Below are positions 23,197 through 37,945 of a DNA stretch of 64,000 bases, in pieces. Under the pieces are notes generated by a model, which was not told where the DNA came from, did not search any database, and saw only the letters and a list, made by a program, of their open reading frames with translations. How positions within the stretch are numbered: position 1 is the first letter of the stretch; every line of letters starts with the position of its first letter. Source of the stretch: Deinococcus humi (GTDB lineage Bacteria > Deinococcota > Deinococci > Deinococcales > Deinococcaceae); NCBI RefSeq assembly GCF_014201875.1, contig NZ_JACHFL010000005.1, forward strand, positions 124,001-188,000. Direction: 5' to 3'. The translations under genes and the position numbers were made by a program.

Positions 23197-23733
23197 TCAC
23201 CTGTACTCCACCCCTTCCAGTTCGGCGCGTGGTGGGCCGTCAAGCTGGAACCCCAGGCGGACAGGCTTGCCCGTCTTGGCGGCCTCGCGGCGCTGGGGCA
23301 TGCTGCCGGTCACGCCCACCAGCATGTCTTCCTTGGCGTACACGAAGTCGCCGTAACGGTAGTCGGCCATCTCGAACTCGTTGCCCATTACGACGGCGCC
23401 GGTGGGGCAGGCCTCCTCGCACATGCCGCAGAAAATGCAGCGCAACATGTTGATCTCGTAGACCTTGGCGTAACGCTCGCCGGGGCTGTGGGGCGAGGCC
23501 GGATCGTTCTCGGCGGCCTCCACGTAGATGGCGTAGGCCGGGCAGGCGGCGGCGCACAGCGAGCAGCCGATGCACTTTTCCAGTCCCGTGCCGGGGTGAC
23601 GGGTCAGGATGTGCCGCCCCCGGAAACGCGGCTGCAACGTGGCCCGCTCCTCCGGGTAGCTGACGGTCACAGGCTTCTGGAACAGCTTGCCCAGTGTCAG
23701 GCCCATGCCCTTGGCAATGTCAAGAACGCCCAT
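23197..23733 (-). CDS. nuoI: NADH-quinone oxidoreductase subunit I
   Basis: Peripheral iron-sulfur subunit of complex I, 178 aa, carrying clusters N6a and N6b. Two ferredoxin-type motifs are intact: [12 protein letters not shown] and [12 protein letters not shown]. It passes electrons from NuoG towards N2 in NuoB. The N-terminal helix ([18 protein letters not shown]) is typical. A ribosome site AAAGGAG lies 6 bases before the ATG. Confidence 0.96.
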   Translation of the reverse strand: MGVLDIAKGMGLTLGKLFQKPVTVSYPEERATLQPRFRGRHILTRHPGTGLEKCIGCSLCAAACPAYAIYVEAAENDPASPHSPGERYAKVYEINMLRCIFCGMCEEACPTGAVVMGNEFEMADYRYGDFVYAKEDMLVGVTGSMPQRREAAKTGKPVRLGFQLDGPPRAELEGVEYR

Positions 23734-23813
23734 GTGGAACTCCTTTGCAGGGTGAGTGAGGGGAAATCAGCAGTGCGGGCAAGCGAGAGAGGGAACGAAC
23801 GACACCGTGCATG

Positions 23814-24982
23814 TCAGTCGCCCCCAACCGGCCGTGCACCCTTCTCGGCCACTTTCGGCGCGGCGGGCGCACTCCACAGCCCCCGCACGCGGTCGCTCAT
23901 CAGGAACAGGCCCAGCAGGGCGGCCAGGCTCAACAGGCCCAGGAACCAGTAGCCCAGGCCAGCGGGCTTCAGGAAGGCCAGGTAAAAGGCCACCAGCATG
24001 GTGTTGCCCAGGGCCAGCGGCAGGATCAGCTTCCAGCCCAGACGCATCAGCTGGTCATACCGGAAGCGGGGCAGGGTGGCGCGCACCCAGATAAACACGA
24101 ACAGGAAGAAGGCGATCTTGACCACCAGCCAGATGATCGGCCAGCCACTGATGCCGGGAATCAGGCCGTCTAGGAACACCGGCCCGCGGTAGCCCCCAAA
24201 GAACAGGGTGGACATCAGCGCGGAGGCGGTGATCATGTTGACGTATTCGGCCATCTGAAACAGCGCCCACTTGATCGCGGTGTACTCGGTCAGGTAGCCC
24301 GCCACGATTTCCTGCTCGGCTTCGGGCAGGTCAAAGGGCGTACGGTTCACCTCGGCAAACGAGCTGACCAGGAACAGCGCGAAGGCAAACACCTGATACA
24401 GCACGGTCCAGCCCGCCAGCGCCTGCCACTCCACGATCACCCGGAAGTTGATGGACCCGATCAGCATCAGGGTGCCCAGGATGCTCAGGCCCATGCCCAG
24501 CTCGTAGCTGATCATCTGCGCGCTGCTTCTCAGGCCCCCCAGAATCGGGTACTTGCTGCCCGAGGCCCAGCCGCCCAGAAAGATGCCGTACACGCCCATA
24601 GAGGTCAGGGCCAGCAGCGCCAGCAGTCCGGCGTCCAGGTTGTAGACCCAGGGATCGGCGCCGAACAGGCTGCCCGCCGGACCAGCCGGAATGCCCCCGA
24701 AGGCGGTCAGGGCCATCCCGATGGCGACGATCGGGGCCAGGGTGTAGACCAGCTTGTCCGCCATGCTGACCTGCAGGTCTTCCTTGAAGATGCTCTTGAT
24801 GGCGTCCGCCAGGGGTTGCAGCAGGCCCATCGGCCCCACCCGGTTCGGTCCCCAGCGGATCTGCATGCGGGCCAGCAGGCGCCGCTCAATCAGGGTCATG
24901 TAGGCGAAGGTGGTCAGCAGTGCGAGCGCCACCAGCACAGCTTTGAGCAGGGTAATCAGAGCGGCGATCAGCCAGTCGGGCA

Positions 24983-24983
<1 letters not shown>
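23814..24983 (-). CDS. nuoH: NADH-quinone oxidoreductase subunit H
   Basis: Membrane subunit of complex I that forms the quinone chamber at the junction of the two arms; 389 aa, eight or more helices. Conserved sequences: [19 protein letters not shown], the acidic loop [21 protein letters not shown] and [12 protein letters not shown]. The ATG shares one base with the nuoG stop. A polar C-terminal tail of about 25 residues is present. Confidence 0.96.
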
Positions 24984-28487
<3,504 letters not shown>

Positions 28488-28491
<4 letters not shown>

Positions 28492-29111
28492 GCTTCACCT
28501 CCGTGGAAGGGCGGAAGCTGATTGAGGCCGGTGACGCTGGCCCCCACCGCCTCACCGCTCGCCAGCACCTGACGGCCCTCGGCGTTGACGGTCACAGGCA
28601 CGGGGTTGTCGGGCAACGGCTGAAGATCGGCGCGCAGGGCTTTCAGAATGCTGGCGCACTTGCCCGGCGTCACTTTCTCGTAGTAGCCGTCGTCGTTGAT
28701 CTGTATTAGCGGCGCGGTGCCGCAGGAGCCCAGGCATTCCACCTTCTGCACGCTGAAACGTCCGTCAGGGGAAACCTCGCCCGGCTGCACGTCCAGCTCC
28801 GAGACCAGGTGATCCCACAGTTCGTCCGAACCGGCCAGCGAGCACATCACCGTGCTGCACACCTGCAGGTGGTACTTGCCGGTGGGCAGCGTGTGGTAGG
28901 TGGAATAAAAGCTCATGACACTGCGGACTTCCGTGGCGGTGGTGCCGCACAGCGCGGCGATCTCGTCCATGCGCGAGCCGCTTACGAAGCCCTCGGCATC
29001 CTGAACCTCGCGTAGCAGGGGCATCAGCGCGCTGCGGCGGCCCTGCGGTGAGTCCGGGTAGCGCGAGAAGATATCGGCCACCAGCGTTTGTTTATCGGCG
29101 AAGTAACTCAA
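28488..29111 (-). CDS. nuoE: NADH-quinone oxidoreductase subunit E
   Basis: Soluble [2Fe-2S] subunit of complex I, 207 aa, thioredoxin-like fold, holding cluster N1a. The four Cys ligands appear in [10 protein letters not shown] and [11 protein letters not shown]. The C-terminal part (after about residue 165) is longer than in E. coli and lacks known features. It lies 12 bp after nuoD and overlaps nuoF by 4 bp. Confidence 0.96.
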
Positions 29112-29123
29112 GCTTTGGCTCCC

Positions 29124-30452
29124 TTACCGGTCCACGTCCCCAAGCACGGGGTCGATGGTGGCGAGAATGGTGATCAGGTCTGCAAACTGCGCGCCCACGC
29201 AGGCGTACTCCAGCGCCTGCAGGTTGACGAAACTGGGGGCGCGAATCTTGACCCGGTACGGCATGCTGCCGCCGTCGCTGACGATGTAGTAACCCACCTC
29301 ACCGCGCGCCGACTCGGTGGGCACGTAGACCTCGCCGACGGGCGGGTGAAAGCCCTCGGTGACCAGTTTGAAGTGGTGGATGACTGCCTCCATGCTGGTT
29401 TCCAGCTCCTGGCGCGGCGGCAGTGAGATCTTGCGGTTAGGATCCTTGACCGGGCCGGGCCTGAGCCGCGCCAGCGCCTGCCGGATGATCTTGATGCTCT
29501 CGCCGAATTCCCACAGGCGCATGTTGAAGCGCGCCAGACTGTCGCCGTCCTGGCTGGTCACGACGTTGAAGTCGTAGGTCTCGTAGCCGCAGTACGGGTT
29601 GTCCTTGCGGTTGTCCAGCGGCACGCCCGAAGCCCGCAGATTCGGTCCGGTCAGGCCCAGATCCAGGGCAACCTCGGGCGGAATGATGCCCACGCCGCGC
29701 GCCCGGTCCTGGAAGATAGGGTTCTCGGCAAATAGCGTGGTGTACTCCTGCACGCCCTTTTCCATCTGGTCCAGAAAGCGCGACACCATGGCAGGCCAGC
29801 CCTCGGGAATGTCACGGCTCAGGCCGCCCACACACAGATAGCCCTGGTTCATGCGGTAGCCACAGACAGCCTCGAACAGGTCCTGGCAGCTCTCCTTCTC
29901 GCGGAAGGCGTAGAAGAACGGCGTCAGCGCGCCGAGGTCCAGCAGGCCCGTGCCCACGAAGACCAGATGGCTGTGGATGCGCCCCAGTTCGTGCAGGATC
30001 ACGCGGACGGTGGTGGCCCGCTCGGGCACCTCGGCCGAGAGCAGTTTTTCTACACTCAGCACGTACGCCAGCTCATGGCCGAAGCAGTGCAGGTAGTCGG
30101 TGCGCGGCGCGTAGGTCACGCCCTGCTGGTAGGTGCGGTGCTCGAAGGTCTTCTCGAAGCCGGTGTGCAGGTAACCCATGTGCGGCGTGACCTTGACCAC
30201 GTACTCGCCGTCCATGTCCACCACCAGCCGCAAGACGCCGTGGGTGCTGGGGTGCTGCGGCCCCACGTTCAGCGACATGATCTCGGTGTGCAGCAGCGCT
30301 CCAGTCTGCCCCTGCATCCGCTCTCCGGAGATGGATTCCTGGTGGTCCGGGGTCATCTGGCGGCGCGGCAGGGTGCCCGAATCCGGGTTCTGCCTCAGGT
30401 CACGCAGGGTCTCGCGTTCCTTGACGGTGGTGCGGTCCTTGCTGCTGGTCAT
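29124..30452 (-). CDS. nuoD: NADH-quinone oxidoreductase subunit D
   Basis: Quinone-site subunit of complex I, 442 aa, related to the [NiFe]-hydrogenase large subunit. The block [16 protein letters not shown] contains the His near quinone; [10 protein letters not shown] and [14 protein letters not shown] follow. The first 55 residues before this are a polar extension not seen in shorter homologues. The start is well supported by AGGAGG 6 bases before the ATG. NuoC and NuoD are separate genes here, unlike the fused form in E. coli. Confidence 0.96.
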   Translation of the reverse strand: MTSSKDRTTVKERETLRDLRQNPDSGTLPRRQMTPDHQESISGERMQGQTGALLHTEIMSLNVGPQHPSTHGVLRLVVDMDGEYVVKVTPHMGYLHTGFEKTFEHRTYQQGVTYAPRTDYLHCFGHELAYVLSVEKLLSAEVPERATTVRVILHELGRIHSHLVFVGTGLLDLGALTPFFYAFREKESCQDLFEAVCGYRMNQGYLCVGGLSRDIPEGWPAMVSRFLDQMEKGVQEYTTLFAENPIFQDRARGVGIIPPEVALDLGLTGPNLRASGVPLDNRKDNPYCGYETYDFNVVTSQDGDSLARFNMRLWEFGESIKIIRQALARLRPGPVKDPNRKISLPPRQELETSMEAVIHHFKLVTEGFHPPVGEVYVPTESARGEVGYYIVSDGGSMPYRVKIRAPSFVNLQALEYACVGAQFADLITILATIDPVLGDVDR

Positions 30453-30501
30453 GCGAACCCTCCTTCACGCGGACAACAGGTCCGGAACAGAACCTCGCCC
30501 A

Positions 30502-31314
30502 TCACTTCGGCCCTCCCTCCGGCATCACCGGGGGCAGGCGGTCCTCGCCGCGCCCGCGCCTCAGCTCACCCCGGTAGCCGGTCAGGCCGGATTGCTGCCC
30601 GGTGACGCCGGCACGGAAGGCGGCAGGGTCGAGGAAACGCCCGTCGCGGAATAATGTGGGCGTCTCGCCCAGCGGGAAGTCCTTGCGAAGAGGGTGACCT
30701 TCCAGATCGTCGGGGGTCAGCACCTTGCGCAGATCGGGGTGGCCGGCAAATTCGACGCCCATCAGGTCATAGACCTCGCGTTCCAGATAGTTGGCGGCCT
30801 TCCAGACCGGGTACAGGCTGTCCAGCGTCTCGCCCTCGTCCAGCCACACACGCAGGAACACGCGGCGGTGGTAATGGGGATGGTAGATGTTGTGCAGCAC
30901 GGCAAAGCGCTTGGGCCGGGGCTGGTTGTAAGCCAGGTAATCGACGCCCACCGAGTCCATCAGCATGAAGCCGCGCTCCTTGAGGGCCTGCGCCACCTCA
31001 CGCAGCCGCTCCGGGGGGACGAGGGCCGTGGGTTCCGCCGAGTCGTCCGCGGTCAGGCCAAGTTCGGCGATCAATCCGGTCACGTCGCGCGGATCTGCGG
31101 GTGGCGCGGAGACCGGCGCAGGCTCCACCGCGGCGGGACTGACCGTCACCACCGGGACCGAGTCCGGCGTGACCGTGATCGCCGGCGGCTGGCTGCGGAC
31201 GACGGTCTGGGCCTGTGGGGGCTGTCCCTGCGACTGAGAGGACTGCATCCCTGCGTTCCGCCCGGTCAGGCGTTCAGGCTCCGGGGTGGTCCTGTCACCC
31301 TTGTCGCCCGTCAT
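30502..31314 (-). CDS. nuoC: NADH-quinone oxidoreductase subunit C
   Basis: 30-kDa-type subunit of complex I, 270 aa. The family signature [26 protein letters not shown] lies in the second half, followed by [19 protein letters not shown]. The first 85 residues are a low-complexity Pro/Val/Gln/Ala-rich extension without family similarity, longer than usual. I chose the ATG at 31314, which overlaps the nuoB stop as ATGA; the longer frame upstream lies inside nuoB. Confidence 0.94.
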   Translation of the reverse strand: MTGDKGDRTTPEPERLTGRNAGMQSSQSQGQPPQAQTVVRSQPPAITVTPDSVPVVTVSPAAVEPAPVSAPPADPRDVTGLIAELGLTADDSAEPTALVPPERLREVAQALKERGFMLMDSVGVDYLAYNQPRPKRFAVLHNIYHPHYHRRVFLRVWLDEGETLDSLYPVWKAANYLEREVYDLMGVEFAGHPDLRKVLTPDDLEGHPLRKDFPLGETPTLFRDGRFLDPAAFRAGVTGQQSGLTGYRGELRRGRGEDRLPPVMPEGGPK

Positions 31315-31847
31315 CTGGTCCACGCATCCACCATTGGGAGCTGGTGGCCCAGTTGATCGAAGGCCTCGCCGCGCACCTTCTTCTGAAGCTGCATCACGGC
31401 GTAAATCAGGGCTTCGGGCCTCGGCGGGCAGCCCGGCACGAAGATGTCCACCGGCACCACGCTGTCTACGTTCTGGACGATGGCGTAGTTGTTGAACATG
31501 CCCCCCGAACTGGCGCACGCCCCCATGCTGATCACCCACTTGGGATCGGGCATCTGGTCATACACCCGGCGCATGATCGGGGCCATCTTCTTGCTCAGGC
31601 GTCCGGCGACGATCATCACGTCGGCCTGCCGGGGGCTGGCACGGAACACCTCCGAGCCGAAGCGGGCCATGTCGTTGCGGCCGTTGGTACTGCTCATCAT
31701 CTCGATGGCGCAGCACGCCAGCCCGAAGGTGGCGGGCCACAGGCTGTTGCTGCGGCCCCAGGCCACCAGTTTCTCCAGACTGGAAAACAGGATGCCCTCG
31801 GATTCCAGTTCCTGCCAGTCGCGGTCAATCAGTTCCTTGAGTGCCAT
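31311..31847 (-). CDS. nuoB: NADH-quinone oxidoreductase subunit B
   Basis: Subunit carrying cluster N2, the last electron carrier before quinone; 178 aa. The four Cys ligands are visible in [10 protein letters not shown] (adjacent pair), GACASSGG and [11 protein letters not shown]. Start chosen at the ATG at 31847 (MALKELID) with GGAGG 7 bases upstream. It is followed by nuoC with a 4-bp overlap. Confidence 0.97.
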   Translation of the reverse strand: MALKELIDRDWQELESEGILFSSLEKLVAWGRSNSLWPATFGLACCAIEMMSSTNGRNDMARFGSEVFRASPRQADVMIVAGRLSKKMAPIMRRVYDQMPDPKWVISMGACASSGGMFNNYAIVQNVDSVVPVDIFVPGCPPRPEALIYAVMQLQKKVRGEAFDQLGHQLPMVDAWTR

Positions 31848-31980
31848 GATCGCACCTCCGTTGTCCTGCTTTCCAGGTCCGGTGCAGGGCTCAAGATCCG
31901 CAGCCCTGAAGCCCACGCTGGCTCGTCGCCGCGCCTCAAACCTTTAGACGGGCCACCCTTTTGGCGGCACAGGGCGCCAT

Positions 31981-32340
31981 TTATGCCCATTCCAGCACCC
32001 GCTTTTTCAGCACATAGACGTATCCCACCAGCAGCAGCAGCACGAAGGTCAGGGCCTCGAAGAAGGCAAAGGGAATCAGCTTCTGGTAGGCCACGGCCAG
32101 GGGATAGAAAAAGGCCGTCTCAATGTCGAACACGATGAACAGCATCGCCACCAGGTAGAAATGCACCGGGAAGCGCTGCCCGGTCCCCACGCCACCGTGT
32201 TCCGGATCGTTGCCTGATTCGTAGGCCATCAGCTTAGCGCGGCTGCCCTTCTTCGGCCCCAGGATGGCGCTGACGATGACGGCCAGCACGCCAATGCCCA
32301 CGGCCACCAGCAACATGATTACGAAGTTGAGGTATTCGAT
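31981..32340 (-). CDS. nuoA: NADH-quinone oxidoreductase subunit A, apparent AUC start
   Basis: First gene of the complex I operon; small membrane subunit with three helices. Conserved blocks: [30 protein letters not shown]. No ATG or GTG lies at a sensible place: the first in-frame ATG (32316) would cut into helix 1, and the only upstream candidate is a TTG at 32382 without a ribosome site. A strong AAAGGAG (32348-32354) sits exactly 7 bases before an ATC codon at 32340; starting there gives 119 aa, the length I recall for Thermus Nqo7. I therefore place the start at ATC, with TTG at 32382 as the alternative (133 aa). Confidence 0.85.
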   Translation of the reverse strand: MEYLNFVIMLLVAVGIGVLAVIVSAILGPKKGSRAKLMAYESGNDPEHGGVGTGQRFPVHFYLVAMLFIVFDIETAFFYPLAVAYQKLIPFAFFEALTFVLLLLVGYVYVLKKRVLEWA

Positions 32341-32385
32341 AACGGCGCTCCTTTCTGCCCCGAATCTTCTCCTGATTCTCAACGA

Positions 32386-32405
32386 CTCGTGAAAAACGGC
32401 ACGAG
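32386..32405. promoter_or_regulatory. Inverted repeat upstream of nuoA
   Basis: CTCGTG - 8 bases - CACGAG is a perfect 6-bp inverted repeat 46 bp before the proposed nuoA start codon. It may be an operator or a hairpin in the leader of the nuo mRNA. I could not identify a convincing -10/-35 pair nearby. Confidence 0.4.
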
Positions 32406-32432
32406 AAGCATCAAAAAAAGAGAGGCAAATGA

Positions 32433-32468
32433 ATAAAACGGATGGGTTGTGTTACCCCTCCGTTTTAT
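32433..32468. terminator. Terminator hairpin after the sensor kinase gene
   Basis: ATAAAACGGATGGGT and ACCCCTCCGTTTTAT pair over 15 bp with one mismatch, leaving a loop of about 6. The T-rich arm end makes it a terminator shape in both directions. On the minus strand it follows the sensor kinase gene (about 275 bp after its stop) and separates it from nuoA. The remaining 32470-32744 sequence shows no gene. Confidence 0.65.
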
Positions 32469-32744
32469 CACGTTTGTGCTTACCGGGCGCGTTTCTGGCC
32501 CCTCACTCTCCGCGCTGCTCTAGCTGATCTGAGGGGCAATCTGCGCGTGTTCTGGCGACGACGATCCGCTCACCCAGGGAACTGCAGAGCAAGGCGGCGC
32601 GTCAGGCGCTTCCGGTGCCGTCGTCATCCCAGATTTATGGCGCTGACATGGGAGAGTGGCCCCTGAATCCACCTCGATTTCCTAGGGCCGCAGTTCTACC
32701 CAAGTTCCATGGCCTATGTCGACCGTGGACTGGGAGAGGAACGA

Positions 32745-33896
32745 TCAGTTCAGCAGTTCCACGAAATCGTCATCGGCGTCGTCGTGGGCCAGGGGGAGGG
32801 TGAAGGCGAAGGTGGCCCCGTGGCCGCGCTCGGAATGCACCCCGATGCTGCCGCCGTGCTCCTCGACGGCCAGTTTGCAAAAGGCCAGACCCATGCCGGT
32901 GTCGAAGCGGCCATGCAGGGTCAGACGCGATTGCTCGAAGGCGGCGAACAGGTTGGGGATGTCGTCAGCGGGAATGCCCTCGCCGTCGTCCTGCACGCTG
33001 ATCTGAACTGCGTCTCCCACCAGACGGACGGCGACCAGAATGTGACCGCCACCGGTGGTGTGCTTCATGGCGTTGCTGATCAGGTTGGCCATGACCCGGC
33101 GCAGGATTTCCGGATCGACGCTGGCCGGACTGAGATTGCTCTCGACTTCGATCCGGACCACGCGGTCGCGCAGGCCGCTGCCCACATCGCCACAGGCCAG
33201 GGCGATGACCTCCTGAAACATCGGCGAGAACATCAGTTCGCGTCTCAGGTTCATCTTCCCGGCCTGAATCTTGCGGATATCGAGCATGTTGACGGTCAGG
33301 TGCAGCAGATGCTGGGTCTCGTCGCGGGCGACCTTCAACAGCTCGCGCGAATCGTCGGGCACGCGGGCATCGTCCTGCACGATCTCCAGCAGGCCCATCA
33401 CGGCAGCGATTGGGTTCTTGAGGTCATGCACCAGCATGTGGATCAGCTGGTCCCGTACCCGTTCCTCGTGGTCCCAGTCATCGCTGCGGCGTTGTAGGGC
33501 GGCCACCCGGCCCTGCAGCTCATGGTGCTGGTGGGCGCGGGCCAGCATGTTGGTCACCTGCAACGCCAGCGCGTCGGGCGCAGTGGTGTCGCTGATCAGG
33601 GCATCGGCCCCTGCGGAAAGCAGGGTCCCCAGGCCGCGTGAGCCCACCGCCAGCCACTGGGTTCCGGCCAGTTCAGCGCGCTGGCGCAGAATAGGCAACA
33701 CCTGGGACAGCGGCACGCCGGGCAGATCGGTGTACAGCAGCGCCACGGCAGGCGGCTGGACATGCGCCTCGCGCAGAAGGGTCTCGGCGTCGCTGATGTG
33801 CACGACGGCGGCCCTGGTCAGCAGGGGCGCAAGCTGCGAGGCGCGGGCACGGTCTGCGCAGACCACGAAGACAGTTTGGGCATCAGGGATGGACAT
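32745..33896 (-). CDS. Sensor histidine kinase with N-terminal receiver-like domain
   Basis: Cytoplasmic two-component kinase of 383 aa with no membrane segment. Residues 1-125 look like a response-regulator receiver fold ([15 protein letters not shown]) but lack the late conserved Lys, so it is probably degenerate. A short coiled coil (about 125-150) leads to the HisKA dimerisation domain with the phospho-accepting His in [12 protein letters not shown] (near 163), and the HATPase domain follows (N box [13 protein letters not shown]1 DDGEGIP, G2 [16 protein letters not shown]). No response regulator gene is adjacent. A TACACT box lies 12 bases before the ATG. Signal unknown. Confidence 0.9.
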   Translation of the reverse strand: MSIPDAQTVFVVCADRARASQLAPLLTRAAVVHISDAETLLREAHVQPPAVALLYTDLPGVPLSQVLPILRQRAELAGTQWLAVGSRGLGTLLSAGADALISDTTAPDALALQVTNMLARAHQHHELQGRVAALQRRSDDWDHEERVRDQLIHMLVHDLKNPIAAVMGLLEIVQDDARVPDDSRELLKVARDETQHLLHLTVNMLDIRKIQAGKMNLRRELMFSPMFQEVIALACGDVGSGLRDRVVRIEVESNLSPASVDPEILRRVMANLISNAMKHTTGGGHILVAVRLVGDAVQISVQDDGEGIPADDIPNLFAAFEQSRLTLHGRFDTGMGLAFCKLAVEEHGGSIGVHSERGHGATFAFTLPLAHDDADDDFVELLN

Positions 33897-34006
33897 TGAC
33901 TGAGGGGCAGTGTACTCCGGATACCGGGAGCGGAAGTTGGAAGTGGGAGACAGTTTTCAGGCGGCGCGCCGCCGGAGGCGTTGCGGGACAAAAGGGGGGC
34001 GTCACC

Positions 34007-34795
34007 TCAGACAGCCAGCAACTCGCGCGCCGCCCGCGTCAGATCGCCGCTGCCCGCCAGACTGCTGCCCACCAGCACGGCGTCGGCCAGACCGCGAATC
34101 TGCGCGATCTGATCGGGGCTGCGGTAGCCGCTCTCGGCCACCAGTACGCCGGTAAAACCGCGCTGCCGGGCCAGCCGGATCAGGCGCGGGCTGACGGCCA
34201 GATTGATGTCCAGCGTCGTCAGATCGCGGTTGTTGACCCCGATGATGCGCGCCCCACTCTCCAGCGCCACGTCCAGCTCGGTCTCATCGTGAACCTCCAC
34301 CAGGGCATCCAGACCCAGGTGGTGCGCCGCTTGCAGATACGCGCCCGTCGCCTCCTTCAGCACGCTGACCATCAGCAGCGTCGCCGACGCGCCCCACTCG
34401 GCAGCCTCAGACAGCATGGCGGGATGCACCACGAAATCCTTTCGCAGCACGGGCAACTCCACAGCGCCCACCACGCTGTGCAGTGCTTGCGGGTTACCGT
34501 CGAAGTGGCGGGGTTCGGTTAGCACGCTGATGGCCGCCGCGCCCCCTGACTGGTAGGCGCGTGCCGCCGCCGCCGGGTCCAGCGGGGCAATCGCTCCCTG
34601 ACTGGGACTGGCACGCTTGACCTCGGCAATCAGGGCGAGATCCGGGCCGCCCAGGGCCGCCTCGAATAGGCAGGCGGCAGGGCGGGCGGGGCCGAAGTCT
34701 GGGCTGGCTTCCCGGTAATCCCCGGCACGCTCCTGAACGATGCGGCCCAGCACACCCGGCACGCGACTTGGATCAGGGAGGGGCAGGCCATTCAC
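34007..34795 (-). CDS. trpC: Indole-3-glycerol phosphate synthase
   Basis: TIM-barrel enzyme of 262 aa for the fourth step of tryptophan synthesis (CdRP ring closure with loss of CO2). Motifs seen: ALIAEVKRASPSQG (catalytic Lys), LRKDFVVHPAML (second Lys), a Glu region in LVEVHDETEL, GVNNRDLTTLDINL and VAESGYRS. Length is normal. The other trp genes are not nearby. The start is GTG at 34795; a TATACT box ends 7 bases before it, the pattern of a leaderless message. It is divergent from hpt. Confidence 0.95.
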   Translation of the reverse strand: MNGLPLPDPSRVPGVLGRIVQERAGDYREASPDFGPARPAACLFEAALGGPDLALIAEVKRASPSQGAIAPLDPAAAARAYQSGGAAAISVLTEPRHFDGNPQALHSVVGAVELPVLRKDFVVHPAMLSEAAEWGASATLLMVSVLKEATGAYLQAAHHLGLDALVEVHDETELDVALESGARIIGVNNRDLTTLDINLAVSPRLIRLARQRGFTGVLVAESGYRSPDQIAQIRGLADAVLVGSSLAGSGDLTRAARELLAV

Positions 34796-34802
34796 GCGCC
34801 GG

Positions 34803-34808
34803 AGTATA
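34803..34808 (-). promoter_or_regulatory. trpC -10 box (leaderless)
   Basis: TATACT on the minus strand, 7 bases before the GTG start of trpC. It supports the GTG over an out-of-frame ATG at 34791. Confidence 0.6.
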
Positions 34809-34854
34809 GGGGCTCACCGTTCTGAGGGGAACGCGAAGTCAGGGAAACGCATGT

Positions 34855-34860
34855 TAGCCT
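34855..34860 (+). promoter_or_regulatory. hpt -10 box
   Basis: TGTTAGCCT reads as an extended -10 (TG-N-TAGCCT) ending 9 bases before the hpt ATG, so the 5' leader would be only a few bases. No -35 is clear. Confidence 0.5.
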
Positions 34861-34869
34861 GAACGCCAT

Positions 34870-35412
<543 letters not shown>

Positions 35413-35477
35413 AGGGGGCTCTGGGCCCTGTCTGAGTTTCCCGGCGCCACGCCCTGACGGCGGCGTTACCCTGGGGC

Positions 35478-37172
<1,695 letters not shown>

Positions 37173-37333
37173 GATGACCTCCTGGCATGGGTGGCCTAAA
37201 CCTTTGACTCGCCCTAAGTCAGAACAGTTCTCGACTTCCAGAGCTTTTTTCGTCCAGCGCTCGAAGCCCTCCAGGGCAGACGGGAGTTTCGGAGAGATCT
37301 GGTCCCCAGCCATGCAGAGCCGGCGTTTCTCCA

Positions 37334-37876
37334 ATGGAATTTAACGTCGCCCCCACCCTAACCACCCCGCGCCTGCGCCTGCGTCCCCACCGGACCGATG
37401 ATCTGGCCGCCTGTGTGGAGCTGTGGCAGGATCCGGTGGTCACGCGCCACACGTCGGGTAAGGCCCTCTCCCGCCAGGACGTGTGGACGCGGTTGCTGCG
37501 GCATCCAGGCCACTGGGCGCTGCTGGGATTTGGCTACTGGGTGCTGGAGGAACGCGGCTCAGACCGCTTCGTGGGCGAGGTGGGCCTGGGCCATTTCAAA
37601 CGCGATGTGCTGGCCGGACACCCGGAACTGGCCGCCCTTCCTGAAGCGGGCTGGGTGCTCTTGCCCTGGGCGCATGGGCAGGGCTACGCGCACGAGGCGG
37701 TGAAGGCCGTGCTGGACTGGCGGGACGAGCATCTACCGGGCCACCAGACCTTCTGCCTGATTCAGCCGGACAATGCGCCGTCGCTGCGTCTGGCCGCGAA
37801 AGTCGGCTTTGTCGAGTGCGGGAGTGTGGGAGAGGACGTGGATCAGGTTCGGCTCCTGACGCGACAAACCCGCTGA
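37334..37876 (+). CDS. GNAT family N-acetyltransferase
   Basis: Acetyltransferase of 180 aa of the RimJ/RimL type. It opens with the typical TPRLRLRPHRTDDLAACVELW, and the acetyl-CoA motif A region is WVLLPWAHGQGYAHEAVKAVLDW, with a later NAPSLRLAAKVGFVECG. The target is unknown (an N-terminal amino group or a small molecule). The ATG has no ribosome site and no near -10 box, so the start is uncertain. It stands alone between ilvD and the convergent DUF945 gene; the 160 bp before it hold nothing recognised. Confidence 0.88.
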   Translation: MEFNVAPTLTTPRLRLRPHRTDDLAACVELWQDPVVTRHTSGKALSRQDVWTRLLRHPGHWALLGFGYWVLEERGSDRFVGEVGLGHFKRDVLAGHPELAALPEAGWVLLPWAHGQGYAHEAVKAVLDWRDEHLPGHQTFCLIQPDNAPSLRLAAKVGFVECGSVGEDVDQVRLLTRQTR

Positions 37877-37945
37877 ACGCCAGGCTGAAGAAGAGGCATG
37901 TCTCAGGAGAGGGTGATCCCCTCTGGAGATCCGGATTCAAATTTT

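Noticed and set aside
37173..37333. Possible transposase remnant on the minus strand between ilvD and the GNAT gene
   Set aside because: A short peptide-like stretch looked suggestive but no transposase motif, inverted repeat or target duplication is visible.
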